Part shown: one piece after another, positions 35,701 through 47,000 of the stretch
Position numbering within the stretch: position 1 is the first letter of the stretch
How the letters are laid out: every line of letters begins with the position of its first letter
NCBI GenBank assembly: GCA_018806915.1
Contig: JAGKQI010000086.1
Coordinates: forward strand, 372,001-436,000
Direction of reading: 5' to 3'
DNA: 64,000 nucleotides
DNA from: Phytophthora colocasiae
Taxonomy: Eukaryota; Oomycota; Peronosporomycetes; Peronosporales; Peronosporaceae
Made by a program: the position numbers and the translations under genes
Notes under the pieces: generated by a model
The model's input: the letters and a program-made list of their open reading frames with translations, nothing else
Database searches by the model: none
Told to the model about the DNA's origin: nothing

Positions 35701-37003
35701 TGACTCAAGCTCGGACTCCAGTAATTCTTCTTCCGATGACGTGGATCCTCCGGAGGTCGTCAACCTGACTTCTGCTTCCCAGGGACAAGCTGGAGCGACT
35801 TTGCTGACCATGAGACCCTTTATTAACTCAAGTATCATCGGAGAATTTGATCCCCGAGCGACATTACGAGAACGGGTTCACTGGTGGGAGCGCTTCGTGA
35901 ACATGGCATCTCAGGGAGCGTGGACGAATAAGACCCGCATACAGGAACTCAAGCTGAAGCTCCCGGTGTCTGCCAGAGATTGGTTTAACCAACTCCCGAA
36001 GAGTGTTTCCCGTGACTGGAAGGAGTTATCATCGGAGTTCCGCAGGCGCTATTGCAAGGCCCGGTCATCATACTCCGAGAGATACTTCACGGTGGAGATG
36101 AAGAGTTCCGAGACTCCGTTGGACTTCTTCTACCGCCTGAACTCGGCCGCCGGAAAAGCCGAGGTGGACTTCAGAAAGTCCTCCAGAGGCCTGGAAAAAC
36201 ACGTTCTGAGGTACATCACCAAGCTGAAGGACGAGCGTCTGAAGATCGCGTTACAAGGCCGGAAGTTCAGGAGTATCTCGGACTTGGAATATGCTCTGCA
36301 ACAGGACGAAGATGTCTGGCGAACGGCTGATCAGGATACTACGACCACCAGACATCGGGACTTCCGAGCGGACAACCTCCCACGCGGACAGTTTAAGCCA
36401 AAGCGTATGGGGAAGACTTACGTCGCCCGAGAAGCAGACCCGGATGCCTCTGACGGTGTCGACGCGGATACCAGAACTCAAGAGAAGGATACCAGAGCCT
36501 CGTCGTCAGAACAAGATCGCGAGACGTCTGGTGTACAATCTTCGTCTGGTGTACAAGCTGCTTCTCAGGCGCCTGGTGGTGCTGACTGGACTTAGACTCT
36601 GACAAGCGAAGTCTACCGAGTCATGGATAACATGGGATGGCGACCGCCGCCCCAGTCTCCCCGAGGGTCATCAGGTCAAGGTTTCCAGCATACACTTCGT
36701 GATAACCCGGACTACTGGAACAAGTTCTGCGAGAAGTGTCACCGCTCGGGTCATTCAGAAGAGAACTGCTGGAGAGACAGTGTCTGTGACAGATGTCAGG
36801 AGAAGGGTTACCCGAGCAGGATGTGCCGAGTACCGCCGTGTGAGGTTTGCGGAAAGGTGCACACTGGGAGACCATGCGAAGACATCAAGACTCTGGAATC
36901 CCTCAAGAAACTAGCCCGTCAAGGTACACTAAAGGACCTGCCGGATCACCTACTGGAGAGACTCCTGGGTGACGAGGCTGACTCTGGGAAACAGTTAAAC
37001 TAG
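32777..37003 (+). CDS. gag: A3 gag polyprotein with one internal TAG
   Basis: Forms the particle and binds RNA. The ATG at 32777 matches the A1 and A2 starts. The frame is open for about 1,270 codons. It shows a basic start, an acidic middle, a conserved block (MDAGRIVPPNVEYAW..., about 33400-33840) and serine-rich segments. A coiled coil (about 34680-35220) and the gag domain (WWERFVNMASQGAW..., about 35880-36330) follow. TAG at 36593-36595 sits where A1 has CAG; beyond it the same frame continues. Two CCHC knuckles follow (CEKCHRSGHSEENC, CDRCQEKGYPSRMC) before the final TAG at 37001-37003. The internal TAG is most simply a C-to-T nonsense change, but readthrough cannot be excluded. Confidence 0.88.
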
Positions 37004-37039
37004 CAAGCCCGTCGGATGGGGATCCGAAACGCGCCGGGC
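36994..37039 (+). promoter_or_regulatory. -1 ribosomal frameshift signal, gag to protease (A3)
   Basis: GTTAAAC at 36994-37000 reads TTA AAC in the gag frame and is followed at once by TAG. After a 6-base spacer comes a stem: outer arms GCCCG (37007-37011) and CGGGC (37035-37039), inner arms CGGAT (37013-37017) and ATCCG (37022-37026). The -1 frame is open from 37000 into the protease. Confidence 0.75.
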
Positions 37040-37890
37040 AAGGCACACCCCCAGAGTTATGTGTTCTAGTTTACGTAGGACCGGAGCTGAAAACAACCCA
37101 ACCTAAAAATCAACATTGCATGACCGCTTTAGCTCAAGAATCAGCCATGTCTTCAGAAATTTCGCGTCTGAGAGACAGTTCATCGGACTTTCCGAGAGAC
37201 TGTTCACCGGACTTTCCGAGAAACAATGAACCGCCTCCGGACGACACAATCCAGTTTCGTCTGAAAGACGGGGAATGTTATGGCTGGTGGGAGGATCACT
37301 ACCCGGATCCTGCAAAGCGTGATGTGGTTATGGTGCATGGCGCTGTCAATGATCATTGGACCAAGATCCTCCTGGATACCGGTGCGACTATTATCATCCT
37401 GAGTTACGACTTTGCGCGTAAGCTCGGACTCAGGCTTAAGTCTCACAAACAAACAAGGGTGTCTGGGATGAGGGGAGTTCCGACGTACATTGGTGCCAGT
37501 GCTGAAATCAAGCTGACTCTCGGACCGAGAGTGGTTTACATTGTTGATGTCTGGGTCGCGAATATCGGCGAAGGTATAAACGTGCTATTGGGAATGGGAT
37601 TCATGTTCGCTGCTGGTCTGAGGATCAGCGTCCGTGAGGGACTGGTATCTATGCTAGACGAAGTCGTGGTGATGATGTGCAGCTGGGAGCCTGGTGATCA
37701 TATCGGCAGGAACAGGTCCATCAGACCAAGTGAAGCTGTACTTCTGAGACCTGGTGAAGAATTCATTGTTCGGATCGACTATGGCCCGACGAACCCACAA
37801 CGAGAAGTCGTGTGGGCGGGACGTGGAGATCGTTGGGTGACTCAGCTGATTTATGCAGCCCGGTCATGGCCTGTGGCGGTGCGTTTCTGA
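37000..37890 (+). CDS. A3 aspartic protease and link to RT
   Basis: In the -1 frame the link SPSDGDPKRAG...PPELCVLVYVGPELK leads to the retropepsin site LLDTGATIIILS (about 37372). LLGMGFM at about 37588 has G where B1 has D. The segment up to RGDRWVTQLIYAARSW is shared with B1. The frame ends at 37888-37890 because about ten bases present in B1 are missing. The next frame then carries the pol. Confidence 0.8.
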   Translation, partial: LASPSDGDPKRAGQGTPPELCVLVYVGPELKTTQPKNQHCMTALAQESAMSSEISRLRDSSSDFPRDCSPDFPRNNEPPPDDTIQFRLKDGECYGWWEDHYPDPAKRDVVMVHGAVNDHWTKILLDTGATIIILSYDFARKLGLRLKSHKQTRVSGMRGVPTYIGASAEIKLTLGPRVVYIVDVWVANIGEGINVLLGMGFMFAAGLRISVREGLVSMLDEVVVMMCSWEPGDHIGRNRSIRPSEAVLLRPGEEFIVRIDYGPTNPQREVVWAGRGDRWVTQLIYAARSWPVAVRF

Positions 37891-40371
37891 CAAGAATACT
37901 TGGGTGAATGAATTTTCTGACGTTGCAAGGATTGTGGAGTATGGATTTTTCCCACGATATGGTCGCTTTGTGCGACCGGGCTCTGCTGCCTACCGTGACT
38001 GGGAAGTTTTGATCCTGGAGAACACTCCGTCACCAGAGACGAAAAGACGCCTGAAAGCCGAAGCGGACTTGGAGGATCTGATGCCTCAACCTCCGTGTGT
38101 GGATCACCCGGTATACCCGTGGCCAACTAAGATCTTACAGCGCCCGAGGCTGGACAATGCTCGAGTACAGTTTGTGAGGCCTACTTCGGTCCCACGAACA
38201 AAACGAGTTCGTTTCGCTTTGGATGCGGCTACGCAGACAGATGACTGGATGGATGCCGGAGAAGAGGAGACCCGAGAAACCGCTGTGGACACCGGAGATA
38301 TGAAATTGTCATCAGAGAAAACGATTCCGAAAGACTCCGGAAACACGTCTGAAATTTCGAATAGCATTGTCAAGGATGAAGTCACCCTGAGTGTTTCTGG
38401 TGAACTGTCCATGGGAGATGAAGATTCGACAGACTGTTCATGGGACATCCCAATCCAGAGTATGCCAGGCACCCCTGTGGAAAAGCTCCGAGCCGAGTAC
38501 GAGCGGTGCATGCGAGTCACGAATGAGGAATTGGATCTGGAACCCGGTGTCTACATACGGGAGGGAACGGACCTACTTTCTCAATTACGTGACCAATTGG
38601 TTATGCTGCCTGAATTGGAAGATTTGACCCCCGAATGCGACATCGATAAGGCTGACGTCGGAGTACCCGGAAAAACGACACCGGAAATGGAGCAGAAACT
38701 CAGGGATATCTTGAAGTATCACCGGAAAATCTTTCTGGGAGACGGCAATGCCGCACCTGCCCCGGCACGGGGCGTGGTCTGTGACTTGGACGTGGGAGAC
38801 GCTAAACCTGTTGCCCAGCGTCCGAGGTCCGTTGCCCCTCACCTGATGATCAAAGTGTACGAACTGCTGAAGAAGCTCCTGGAGACCGGACTCATCGAGT
38901 ACTCGACTTCGCCTTGGGCATCACCAATAGTGATTGTTCTCAAGAAGAATGGTGTGGATATACGCATGTGCATTGATTATCGAGTGGTGAATGGTTTTAT
39001 CCAGTTGTCGCGTTATCCGTTGCCCCTGATAGACGATCTGTTGATTGGTTTTGAGGCAGCACTGTGGTTTATGAGTCTGGATATGGCGAGTGGTTTTTGG
39101 GCTATTCGAATGACGGAGCGTGCAAGGCTGATCTCAGCGTTCATCTGCCCATTTGGACACTTCCAGTGGGTAAGAATGCCTTTTGGTCTGAAGAATGCCC
39201 CTCTGGTGTACCAGGCTATGCTGGACAACTGCCTGTGGGGGTTTGTGCGATTGGCACCTGAAGAAGAGGCCGACGTTGATCCTGATGTGTTAGAATTCCT
39301 AAGGTTAGAACCCCAGAACTCTGACGTACATGGTCTGATGTCTGGTGAACTTCAGAACTCTGATGAACACATGACGGAGGTTCCGGTGCTCACCGACCAA
39401 ATGACTGTCTTTCAGAGGAACATCCCAGTCCCGTCCTTCATGGGACCGGTACTCGGTCGAAGTTCCTACATTGACGACATTGCTCATGGGGCGCCCACCT
39501 GGGATCAATTTTGTGAAGACCTGAACGCCTTGCTCTTCAGACTCAGATACTGGAACATTTCTGTGAGCCTGCCCAAGAGCGAGTTCGGGAAGTTGACGAT
39601 TCCTTATCTGTCGCATGAGATCAGTGCTGAAGGACTGAGAGCCACGCCGAAGATTGTCAAGGGAGTGGAAGAATTGCCGTTCCCGTCGACACTCAAGGGA
39701 GTACAGAGTTTCATGGGAAGTCTGAATTACTACAACAAGTTTATCGAAGACTTACCGGTGATCGCTGCTGTGCTCTACGAGTTGTCTGATGAACAGATTC
39801 GCGCTGGTCGAGATTTGGCTCGAGCGAAGGAAGCCTTTGAGATTCTGAAGCGCAAGATTGTCTTGACACCGCTTCTCAGACACCCAGATCGCACCAGACC
39901 GTTTGTTATTATACCTCATGCGAACCCGTGGGCTGCTTCAGCCGTCTTGGGACAGGAGTACGATGGAGTGATACACCCCGTACGGTTCACTGGACGTGTG
40001 CTGAATGAGGCGGAACTCCGGTATCACATCGCAGAGAAAGAGGTCATAGCGATCCTCAGGGTTCTGGAGAACTTTCGGGCTCTGGTAAACACGAGTCCCG
40101 TGATCACGGTGTACACCAGACATTCGGTACTGAAATGGCTCCTGTCATCCAGTTCGGCTGATGGTCGGAACGTGAAGTGGGGATTGAAGTTGTCACATTG
40201 GAACTTGGAGATTCGCAGGATCCAGCGAGATGAAGATGGTCTCCCGGCTATTCTTGGAGCGGGCATCACGCCTCGTGAACACCCCGATGAGGTCTCTGAA
40301 AACCTCATCCCCGTCAAGGGGCGAGTTAAACCTCCAGCGCCCATTAGCGTGGAGATGCTAGAGGCTGACTA
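37886..40371 (+). pseudogene. pol: A3 reverse transcriptase and RNase H (first part)
   Basis: Open frame of about 830 codons, out of frame with the protease. RT blocks: DIRMCIDYRVVNGF (about 38957), SLDMASGFWAI (about 39074), FGLKNAPLVYQ and the catalytic YIDD (39467-39478). RNase H follows, with the segment FTGRVLNEAELRYHIAEKEV. Between fingers and palm lies an insertion-like acidic stretch at 39250-39400, carrying the LTR words CTCTGACGTACATGG and TCTGGTGAAC. The frame breaks at ADY where the TIR element inserted and resumes at 41304. Confidence 0.88.
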
Positions 40372-41301
40372 CACTGCTCACGGTAATTAGTCTGACTGAG
40401 ACTATTTAATGTGAGTGGCTTTTTGGCTCGTTCACAATAAATAGTCTAAGTCAGACTATTTCTGTGCTAAGACTATTTACGAAGCCAAAAATAGTATTGC
40501 ATAATTACGGATGTGAGGAGACTCAAACCGTCGGTATCCATCCTGAAGTGCGCGCACACAAACGACTGAGCCAAACTGAAACCAAGCACTTCGAGCCCAC
40601 TTCATATTAGGAAGTCACGGTCATCTTGCTGCAGTTGCAAATGTTATACCCACGGGTTCGCCATCAAAGTGCACACGGTATTTTTCGATGATCTCATGGA
40701 GATGAGGGTAAAGTTGATCAACAGACCAGGTCCCATCAATCCCTAGCTATAGCCCACACATGAACATTGCCTTGCGTGCATACGACATTCCGTTTTTATC
40801 CTTCTGGAGGTTGAAGGCTTTGACCGCCTCGGCAGCAAGTTGAAGGAAACCCCTTTTTCCAGGGCTTTGAAGCTTTCTGGACCACGACCCGTCTTTCCTG
40901 ATCTTATTTTACCAGCAGTTGTCCTTGATCATTTCGACAGATTTGCCGCATCCACCACACGGGGCGGTCGACTTGGTGGCTGGCATTGCCGATTGTGCTG
41001 ATAGTTGGTAAAAATGATAGTGATAGTAAAACAACTTGGCTTCAAGCTCGAAGCTTCCCGGCCAGGCCCTTCACCCCTACCACCGAAGCGGAGGTAACAT
41101 CGGACACATTGTGTAAAAGGTAAAACTTGTGGTCCTGCACTTGGTCGGCACTTCAAGAATTGCTAGGTGAGACTAATTTTGAAGTTGAACAAGCAGACTA
41201 ATTACGAATGCTCATATTTTTATTGAACCAAAAATGGTCTAGCTAAGACTATTTCTGCACATAGACTATTTCCGCACATAGACTAATTACCGTGAGCAGT
41301 G
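40372..41301. mobile_element. 930-bp Tc1/mariner-type TIR element in A3 pol
   Basis: Perfect 21-bp terminal inverted repeats begin CACTGCTCACGG (40372-40392 and 41281-41301), flanked by TA at 40370-40371 and 41302-41303. Removing it restores EADYRGCVLSF in A3. Subterminal copies of AGACTATTT occur at both ends. No transposase is recognised, so it is non-autonomous. The TA duplication and CACTG ends suggest the Tc1/mariner superfamily; pogo-like is possible. Confidence 0.88.
40621..40986 (-). pseudogene. Unrecognised 121-codon reading frame inside the TIR element
   Basis: On the minus strand, from ATG 40986 to TGA 40621, one frame reads protein-like throughout, with two nonsense codons (TAA 40911-40909, TAG 40749-40747). 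It starts MPATKSTAPCGGCGKSVEM, with a CxxC pair, and ends GEPVGITFATAAR. I do not recognise the family. It may be a decayed element protein or a captured host gene piece. Confidence 0.55.
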
Positions 41302-41303
41302 TA

Positions 41304-41769
41304 CCGAGGTTGTGTTCTGAGTTTTGATGGTGCCGCCAAGACATCCACTCGCCTGGGAAGCTGCGGATGTGTGCTCTGGGAGCTACCGGGGTGGAACATC
41401 CTGGAAGCCCAAGGGTTCGCTCTGAAAGACGTCACTGTGAATGACTCAGAGTACTGTGGTCTGATCAATGGATTGAAGTTAGCTTTGGAACGTGGTATCC
41501 GAGACTTGGTAATTGTCGGAGACTCTCGTATCGCTATCCAGCAAGCTCAAGGGCTGATCAATTGTAATCAGCCGAACCTGCAGCGGAAATTGGCCGAGTT
41601 TGAGTCTCTGAAGATCAAGTTCCAGTCTCTGAAGCTAGTGCACGTGAAGCGTGAGTTCAATCAAGCAGCGGACTATCTGACGTCCAAGACTCTTGTCCGT
41701 GGCGAGTCCTGGCAGGTCCAAGGCCCTGACGAACTGACTCATCTGAAACTGGTGTCCAAGATCCCATAG
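41304..41769 (+). pseudogene. A3 second RNase H-like domain
   Basis: Continues pol after the TIR element: LSFDGAAKTSTRLGSCGC, then INGLKLALERG and VIVGDSRIAIQQ, with the D...E...D pattern of the RNase H fold. A second RNase H after the RT-linked one is also present in B1 (62250-62665). The frame ends in TAG (41767-41769) and is then open into the integrase. Confidence 0.78.
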
Positions 41770-43650
41770 AAGTTGATGAAGCCTCCCGAAGGGGTGTTTT
41801 CTGAAGCCCCGGACGATGTTCACCAGACCTCTGGTGAACATGATTGTACACCGGAGATGGATGACCCAGGGCCAGAGTCTGCGCCCCTGCCTCATGCTGC
41901 CAAGGTGCTTGTTGCCATCACTCGTGCACGCAATCAGGAAGAAGCAAACCTACCAGATGACGTGGAAGCTCGTGAACCTATGGGTCCACTGGAGTTTCAG
42001 GAAGAACGCTGGCGGCGGATTAAAGTTCACCAGACTCAAGATGTTCATCTGGCAGAACTCATCAAGTTCCTTAAGGGTGACGTGGGAGATTTACCACGAC
42101 CCCGAGTAAGGAAGCTTGCCAGGATTGCCGATGATTTCATCTTGGATTCCAGAGACGTTTTGTACCGCCTCAGCCGTGCTACCAAGGAACGTCCGAGAGA
42201 CATGGTCGATGAACTCAGACTTGTGGTTCCCAGAGACTTGCATGCTGATATGCTGCACTATGCTCATGGGGATTACCAGGGTGCTCACCAGGGAATCAAA
42301 CGTACGTTCGAGAAACTGAGCTCCGAGTTTTACTGGATTGGTATGTACGCTGATGTGGAAAGGTTCGTCAAGGAGTGTATGGACTGTGCAAGTGGCAAGG
42401 GGCGTCCCCCGAATCCTGGACCGTCGCCCGGCAACATCGAGCCCAGTCGACCTTTTGAAGTAGTGTCCATGGATTTCGTGACGCACATGCCAAAGTCCGC
42501 CAGAGGCAACACGTTCCTGTTGTTGTTCCAAGACATGTTCTCAGGATATGTGATGTGCAAGCCTATGAGTATTACTACGGCTCAAGATGTCGCTGAGGCC
42601 TACGAGGAACGTGTCTTCCGGAACTTCGGAGCTAGTTCCCTGATACGCCATGATCAGGACCCTCGGTTCATGAGTGAAGTGTTCAGGTGTTTCCGGGATC
42701 TCCTGAGAAGCAGACAGCGAGCGACTCTGGCGTACCGTCCCCAGGCGAACGGCCAACAAGAACGGTCTGTTCAGACGGTCGTGCGTGCCATCAAGGCCTA
42801 CATCGCTGAAGCTGATCAAAGTGACTGGGATGACCACGCCGAACGTCTGATGTTCGCGTTGAACACTTCCTTTGATGCGACCCGTCTGGAAACACCTTTC
42901 TTTCTGGTGCACGGATGGGATGCTCATGGGACTGTGTCCGCGATGCTTGGTCCAAAGCCTTCTGGTGTACAAGAGCGCACTGCTTATGAGTGGCGTCGGA
43001 AGATGCAGCGAGATTACAGCTACGCTCAAGCCTGTGCTGAAGAACTTCAGAAGAAGGCCAAGCGGGAGCGTTCTGAAGAACAGACCCGAAAGTGGAAGGA
43101 GTTGTCGGAACGTCTGAAGTCCGGATTTGCCGTCGGTGATGCCGTGTGGCTATACATCCCCAAGGTACAAACGGGGTTGAGTCGGAAGCTCGCACACATG
43201 TGGCATGGTCCTTTCCGGATTGAAGAGATGTTGGATGATTTTCGTGTGAAACTGAAGGTCGAGGACACCGGGTATCGGGTGAACCCTTGGGTGCATATAA
43301 GTCGCCTGAAACCGAGAGCCTTGTTTCCCAGAAGACCGACTGTGGAACTTGATGTCCATGAGGATGATGACTTTGATGCAGCACTGTTGCCAGAAGACAG
43401 TTGGGAGCCCGACACCGAGAACGATGAATACGAAGTGGAAAAGATACTAGACACTCGGTGGAGTAAACGTACCAGGACTTCCAAGAGACTTCGCGAATAT
43501 TTGGTTAAGTGGAAGGGGTACGACGAGACAGAGTGGCTACCCTTGTCAAAGCTGAACTGTGGCGCTTTGCTATATGAGTTCAATCAGAGCGCACGAGCGC
43601 CAGCTCGTTTCCAGGCAATGCAAGCTGGAGACGATCACCCCACATTTTAA
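41770..43650 (+). CDS. A3 integrase with zinc-binding domain and chromodomain
   Basis: Catalyses insertion of the cDNA. The HHCC zinc domain is seen at about 42240-42400 (LHADMLHYAHGDYQGAHQG ... CMDCASGKG). DDE core residues: D in SMDFVTHMP (about 42470), D in HDQDPRFMS (about 42655), E in QQERSVQTV (about 42765). C-terminal KLAHMWHGPFRIEEML (about 43190) matches the GPF domain. The chromodomain YEVEKILDTRW...YLVKWKGYDETEW ends the protein at 43650. It is uninterrupted from 41770. In the parent polyprotein it would follow RNase H without a stop, so the TAG at 41767-41769 is either nonsense or read through. Confidence 0.9.
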   Translation, partial: KLMKPPEGVFSEAPDDVHQTSGEHDCTPEMDDPGPESAPLPHAAKVLVAITRARNQEEANLPDDVEAREPMGPLEFQEERWRRIKVHQTQDVHLAELIKFLKGDVGDLPRPRVRKLARIADDFILDSRDVLYRLSRATKERPRDMVDELRLVVPRDLHADMLHYAHGDYQGAHQGIKRTFEKLSSEFYWIGMYADVERFVKECMDCASGKGRPPNPGPSPGNIEPSRPFEVVSMDFVTHMPKSARGNTFLLLFQDMFSGYVMCKPMSITTAQDVAEAYEERVFRNFGASSLIRHDQDPRFMSEVFRCFRDLLRSRQRATLAYRPQANGQQERSVQTVVRAIKAYIAEADQSDWDDHAERLMFALNTSFDATRLETPFFLVHGWDAHGTVSAMLGPKPSGVQERTAYEWRRKMQRDYSYAQACAEELQKKAKRERSEEQTRKWKELSERLKSGFAVGDAVWLYIPKVQTGLSRKLAHMWHGPFRIEEMLDDFRVKLKVEDTGYRVNPWVHISRLKPRALFPRRPTVELDVHEDDDFDAALLPEDSWEPDTENDEYEVEKILDTRWSKRTRTSKRLREYLVKWKGYDETEWLPLSKLNCGALLYEFNQSARAPARFQAMQAGDDHPTF

Positions 43651-44035
43651 ACTCTAAAACCTATTCTGAAAACTCTGGTGAACAGTGATGTTCACCGGGC
43701 GATGTATTTCAGAGATGAGGTGTCTGAGAGACATGTCTTTCGGAAATGCGATTTGGGGATACGTGACTCCCAGAGATGGTGATTGTTATGTGAATTTGTA
43801 TGGAGATGATTTTGTGGTTGTGTGTGTATGATGGAATTTTACGAAGTGGACTATGATGATGCTATGAGAAGAGGATTACTGAACGACATGTGAGGATGTT
43901 AAAGGAGAAAGGTCGTCGGGGAACTATACTTGGAATTGTTACTACGCTACGATATGCAGACGACTAAGTTGTTCTGGAAGAAGAAGTGTAGTTCCCCGGA
44001 GATGTCGTGAAGAGTACACCAGGCTTCTGGCGTAC
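43651..44035. other. Spacer between convergent A3 genes with a long inverted repeat
   Basis: No coding frame. CGGGGAACTATACTT (43917-43931) pairs with 43984-43998 at 14 of 15 positions. A smaller palindrome around TGGTGAACAGTGATGTTCACC lies near 43678-43697. It may mark the shared 3' end of pol and antisense transcripts. Confidence 0.55.
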
Positions 44036-47000
44036 TTACTTCAGAGAGACAGGATTTTCGGCGCGTTCAGCGGGCGTCAGAGCTTGTTTCCGGAGATCGG
44101 ATGGCACGAATTCCATCCAGTCCTTGTCGGAAGACGCTGTGGCCCACTGCGTGCGCGCTGGTTCCGCTGCGTCGATAGCTTCGAGCTGCTTGCGTAAGCT
44201 CAGACACTTGGGACCTCCGATGTCACGTGCACGCGGGTCTTGCCAGATCCATGGGCAATATTTGTCTGGGATCTTCCAGATACCAGGCTCGAACATGAGC
44301 GCCTCCGGGAAATCTTTGTGCTTCAGAATCTTGGACACTGCCCCTCGGTATTGGCGTAGTAGAGACGCACGACGAAGCCCGCGTTCCTTGTGCTGTTCAC
44401 CGGACAGCAGGTCTTCATCGGGATCCATTATCACCCAGTGAGTGCGTTCCCACAACGCTTGAGCGTGCTTGTTCATGAGAGACGCGAGTTCTTCGATGTC
44501 CGCCTGAACCAAGGGACAGAGATCGTCACGCCGGTGAAAATATAGCTCAGTCCGGCGGTTCTGGTACATGACCTCCCAGGGAGCTGGCACTTCGTCCAGC
44601 AAAGCTTGGTACTTCTTGGAGTTCCAGCGTTTCTTGGGGCGTGCCAGACTGTGTCTGTGGGGCTCGAAGTCTGGGAACCCTGGAGTCTGCCCGATGGACG
44701 TCTTGGTGTCACTTGTCGGCTGGACCGGAATGCCGTAGTACAGCCACGAAGAACAGTGTGTGTCCGGGGCCTCGATCGTCAGTAATTCCTTTGGCGTCAG
44801 CGACTTGTACGACTTGGATACCAGACTTGACTTCCGGAGTTTACCAGAAGGTCGCTTGCCCGAAGAACTCTTAGTCGACTTGGAGTCTTGAGACTTCTTG
44901 TCCTTGAACTCGACTTGGGCGAACCACCGGACTTCGTACCCTTGGGACTTGACGTGGAGGTGCCACCGGACTTCTGACTGCCTGACTTGGATCGAGATGC
45001 CTCGTGTACACTACCCCGCTTGGATTTCTTGGTGGGGATTATCGGACCCGAGTCATCTGAATCGCTGGACTCGTAGTCCCGTGGACGCTTGTTACCGGCG
45101 TGCGAATGACCATCAGACTCATCGTCGTCAGAGTCATCGCTGTTGCCGCTCGACTTTTCGTCGTCAGACGCACTGTCGCTGGATACAGATTCTTGTTCAC
45201 CAGACTCCTTGAAGTCCGGGTCCTTCTGAGGGTCATCCTCTGTGGACTCAGGCTCACTGATGGGATATGGGACGTGAGCATCCAGTGCCTCCCAGACCGG
45301 TGGTTCCACATCATTCTTCTGAAGACGGCGCAGTTCCTCCTCAGCCATCTTGTAGTACGTCTCTGGGACGTACGAGGTCCACGTGGTCTGATTCAATTTG
45401 CGCCAGTACATCATGCTCACCAGCATTTGTTCCAAGGGGCGCCCCGTGAACAGGCTGTGGGCAGGCTTGTCCGTGCGAAGCCACTTCATCGCAGTCTCAT
45501 AAGCGATGCCAGCGAGCAGAGCCAAGCGTAAGTCCGGACGAACTTCTTCCCAGACGACTCCAGGTGGTAACGTGGTGTGAACTGCGTCCTTGGACACCGG
45601 AGACTTGGCGTTCGCCGGACGCACCGAATCAATACCAGGCGTGTAATTCTTGGGCCGATCCTGAGGAACACGAGCCCGATGCTTCCCAGAAGGTCTGGCA
45701 GGCTTGAGCGGCGGAGAACCGGAAGATTTAGTCGATCTGGTGGGCGACCCAGACTTGTTCACCGGGCGAGTGCCTGACTTCTCGGAGCTGCCAGCATGTT
45801 CACCGGAGACCGTCACACCACTGCCAGCACCCGTCAGATCCAGCACTTTGGTCGATTTCTTGGCCGCTGCAGCTTGGTCGGATCGATGTTTAGTGAGACG
45901 TTCGTGGAAGTCTGGGATTACAGTCTTCCGCTGATCCATCGCGGTCACATTGATGATGGTGTCCCAGTCTCCAGGCGGCACCTTGCCCTCTTGGAAGTTC
46001 ACCAGAAGCTCCCGAAGACGCACCCAACTGCCGTTCAACTCCCCGTGTTCAAACAGGTACTCCTGAAAACCCCAGGAGTCTGTAGTCGTGGGGCGTGCCT
46101 TCAGCAACCGGACTTCCGCTTGAGAGTCCGCCAGGCGTTCCTCTAAGGCCACTTTCTCGGACTCCAGAGCATCTATCTGGTCCTGATAATGGGCCGCGAG
46201 GCTCTTGGACTCTGCATTCAGACGATCTTCGACCTCACCAGCAGTACGCCGGGCGTCCAGCACTTCATGACGCCAATATTGGCAGTTGAAGACCCACTGA
46301 CGCTTGAGATCCTCGGACTCGTTCTGGATAGCGGCCATGTCCACCAGAGATGCACCGCCCTGGGACTCTACTTGGAGTCGAAGCCGACGGTGAGCACCAG
46401 CCATCTGCTTCAGGTAACCCGATGTCTTGTACACCCCCTCGGCGAGGCGCTGATGAGGGAGGTGCAGGAGGATTGCCGCTATTTCCTGGAGGACGTCAAC
46501 GGATCCCATGTGTGCCTCAAGACTCATGCGGTTACGACTGTCCACATGAGGAACGAGCATCTGACCTTCAGTGAAGTCAGGAATCACGCGTTCAAGCTCC
46601 GAGATGTCGGCCGCTCGAGGCCCACCAGAACGCCTGGTGCCCCGTAGATATTCGCTATGTGGTTTCCCACACGAAAGTCTTCAGCAAGCGCTGGGACGCC
46701 AACCAAGAACGGCTGTCCTTCAGGCGTTGGCTCGGGGTCCACCCAGTTGGAAGGAGCGTCAGCAGTCATGTCACCCAGTAGTTGCTGCCCAGGCGCAAAC
46801 AAACTGTCCACCTCGGTAGTGGAAAGAATATGTGGCCCTCTGGGGAACGAGGCTGCGACGCCAGAAGAAAGACTCGCAGAAGCAGAAGCCATAGATGTGA
46901 CCGGCACGTTCACGTGCCCATCGCCGTCAGCAGCATCAACGCCCTGCTTCGGAGCGGCGGACGCGCTCGACTGTGAGGCTGGGGCGCTAGAGCTGCCTCC

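Noticed and set aside
40929..41156. 75-codon minus-strand frame in the TIR element
   Set aside because: It overlaps a different minus-strand frame (40986-40621) that reads protein-like, and its own composition looks random.
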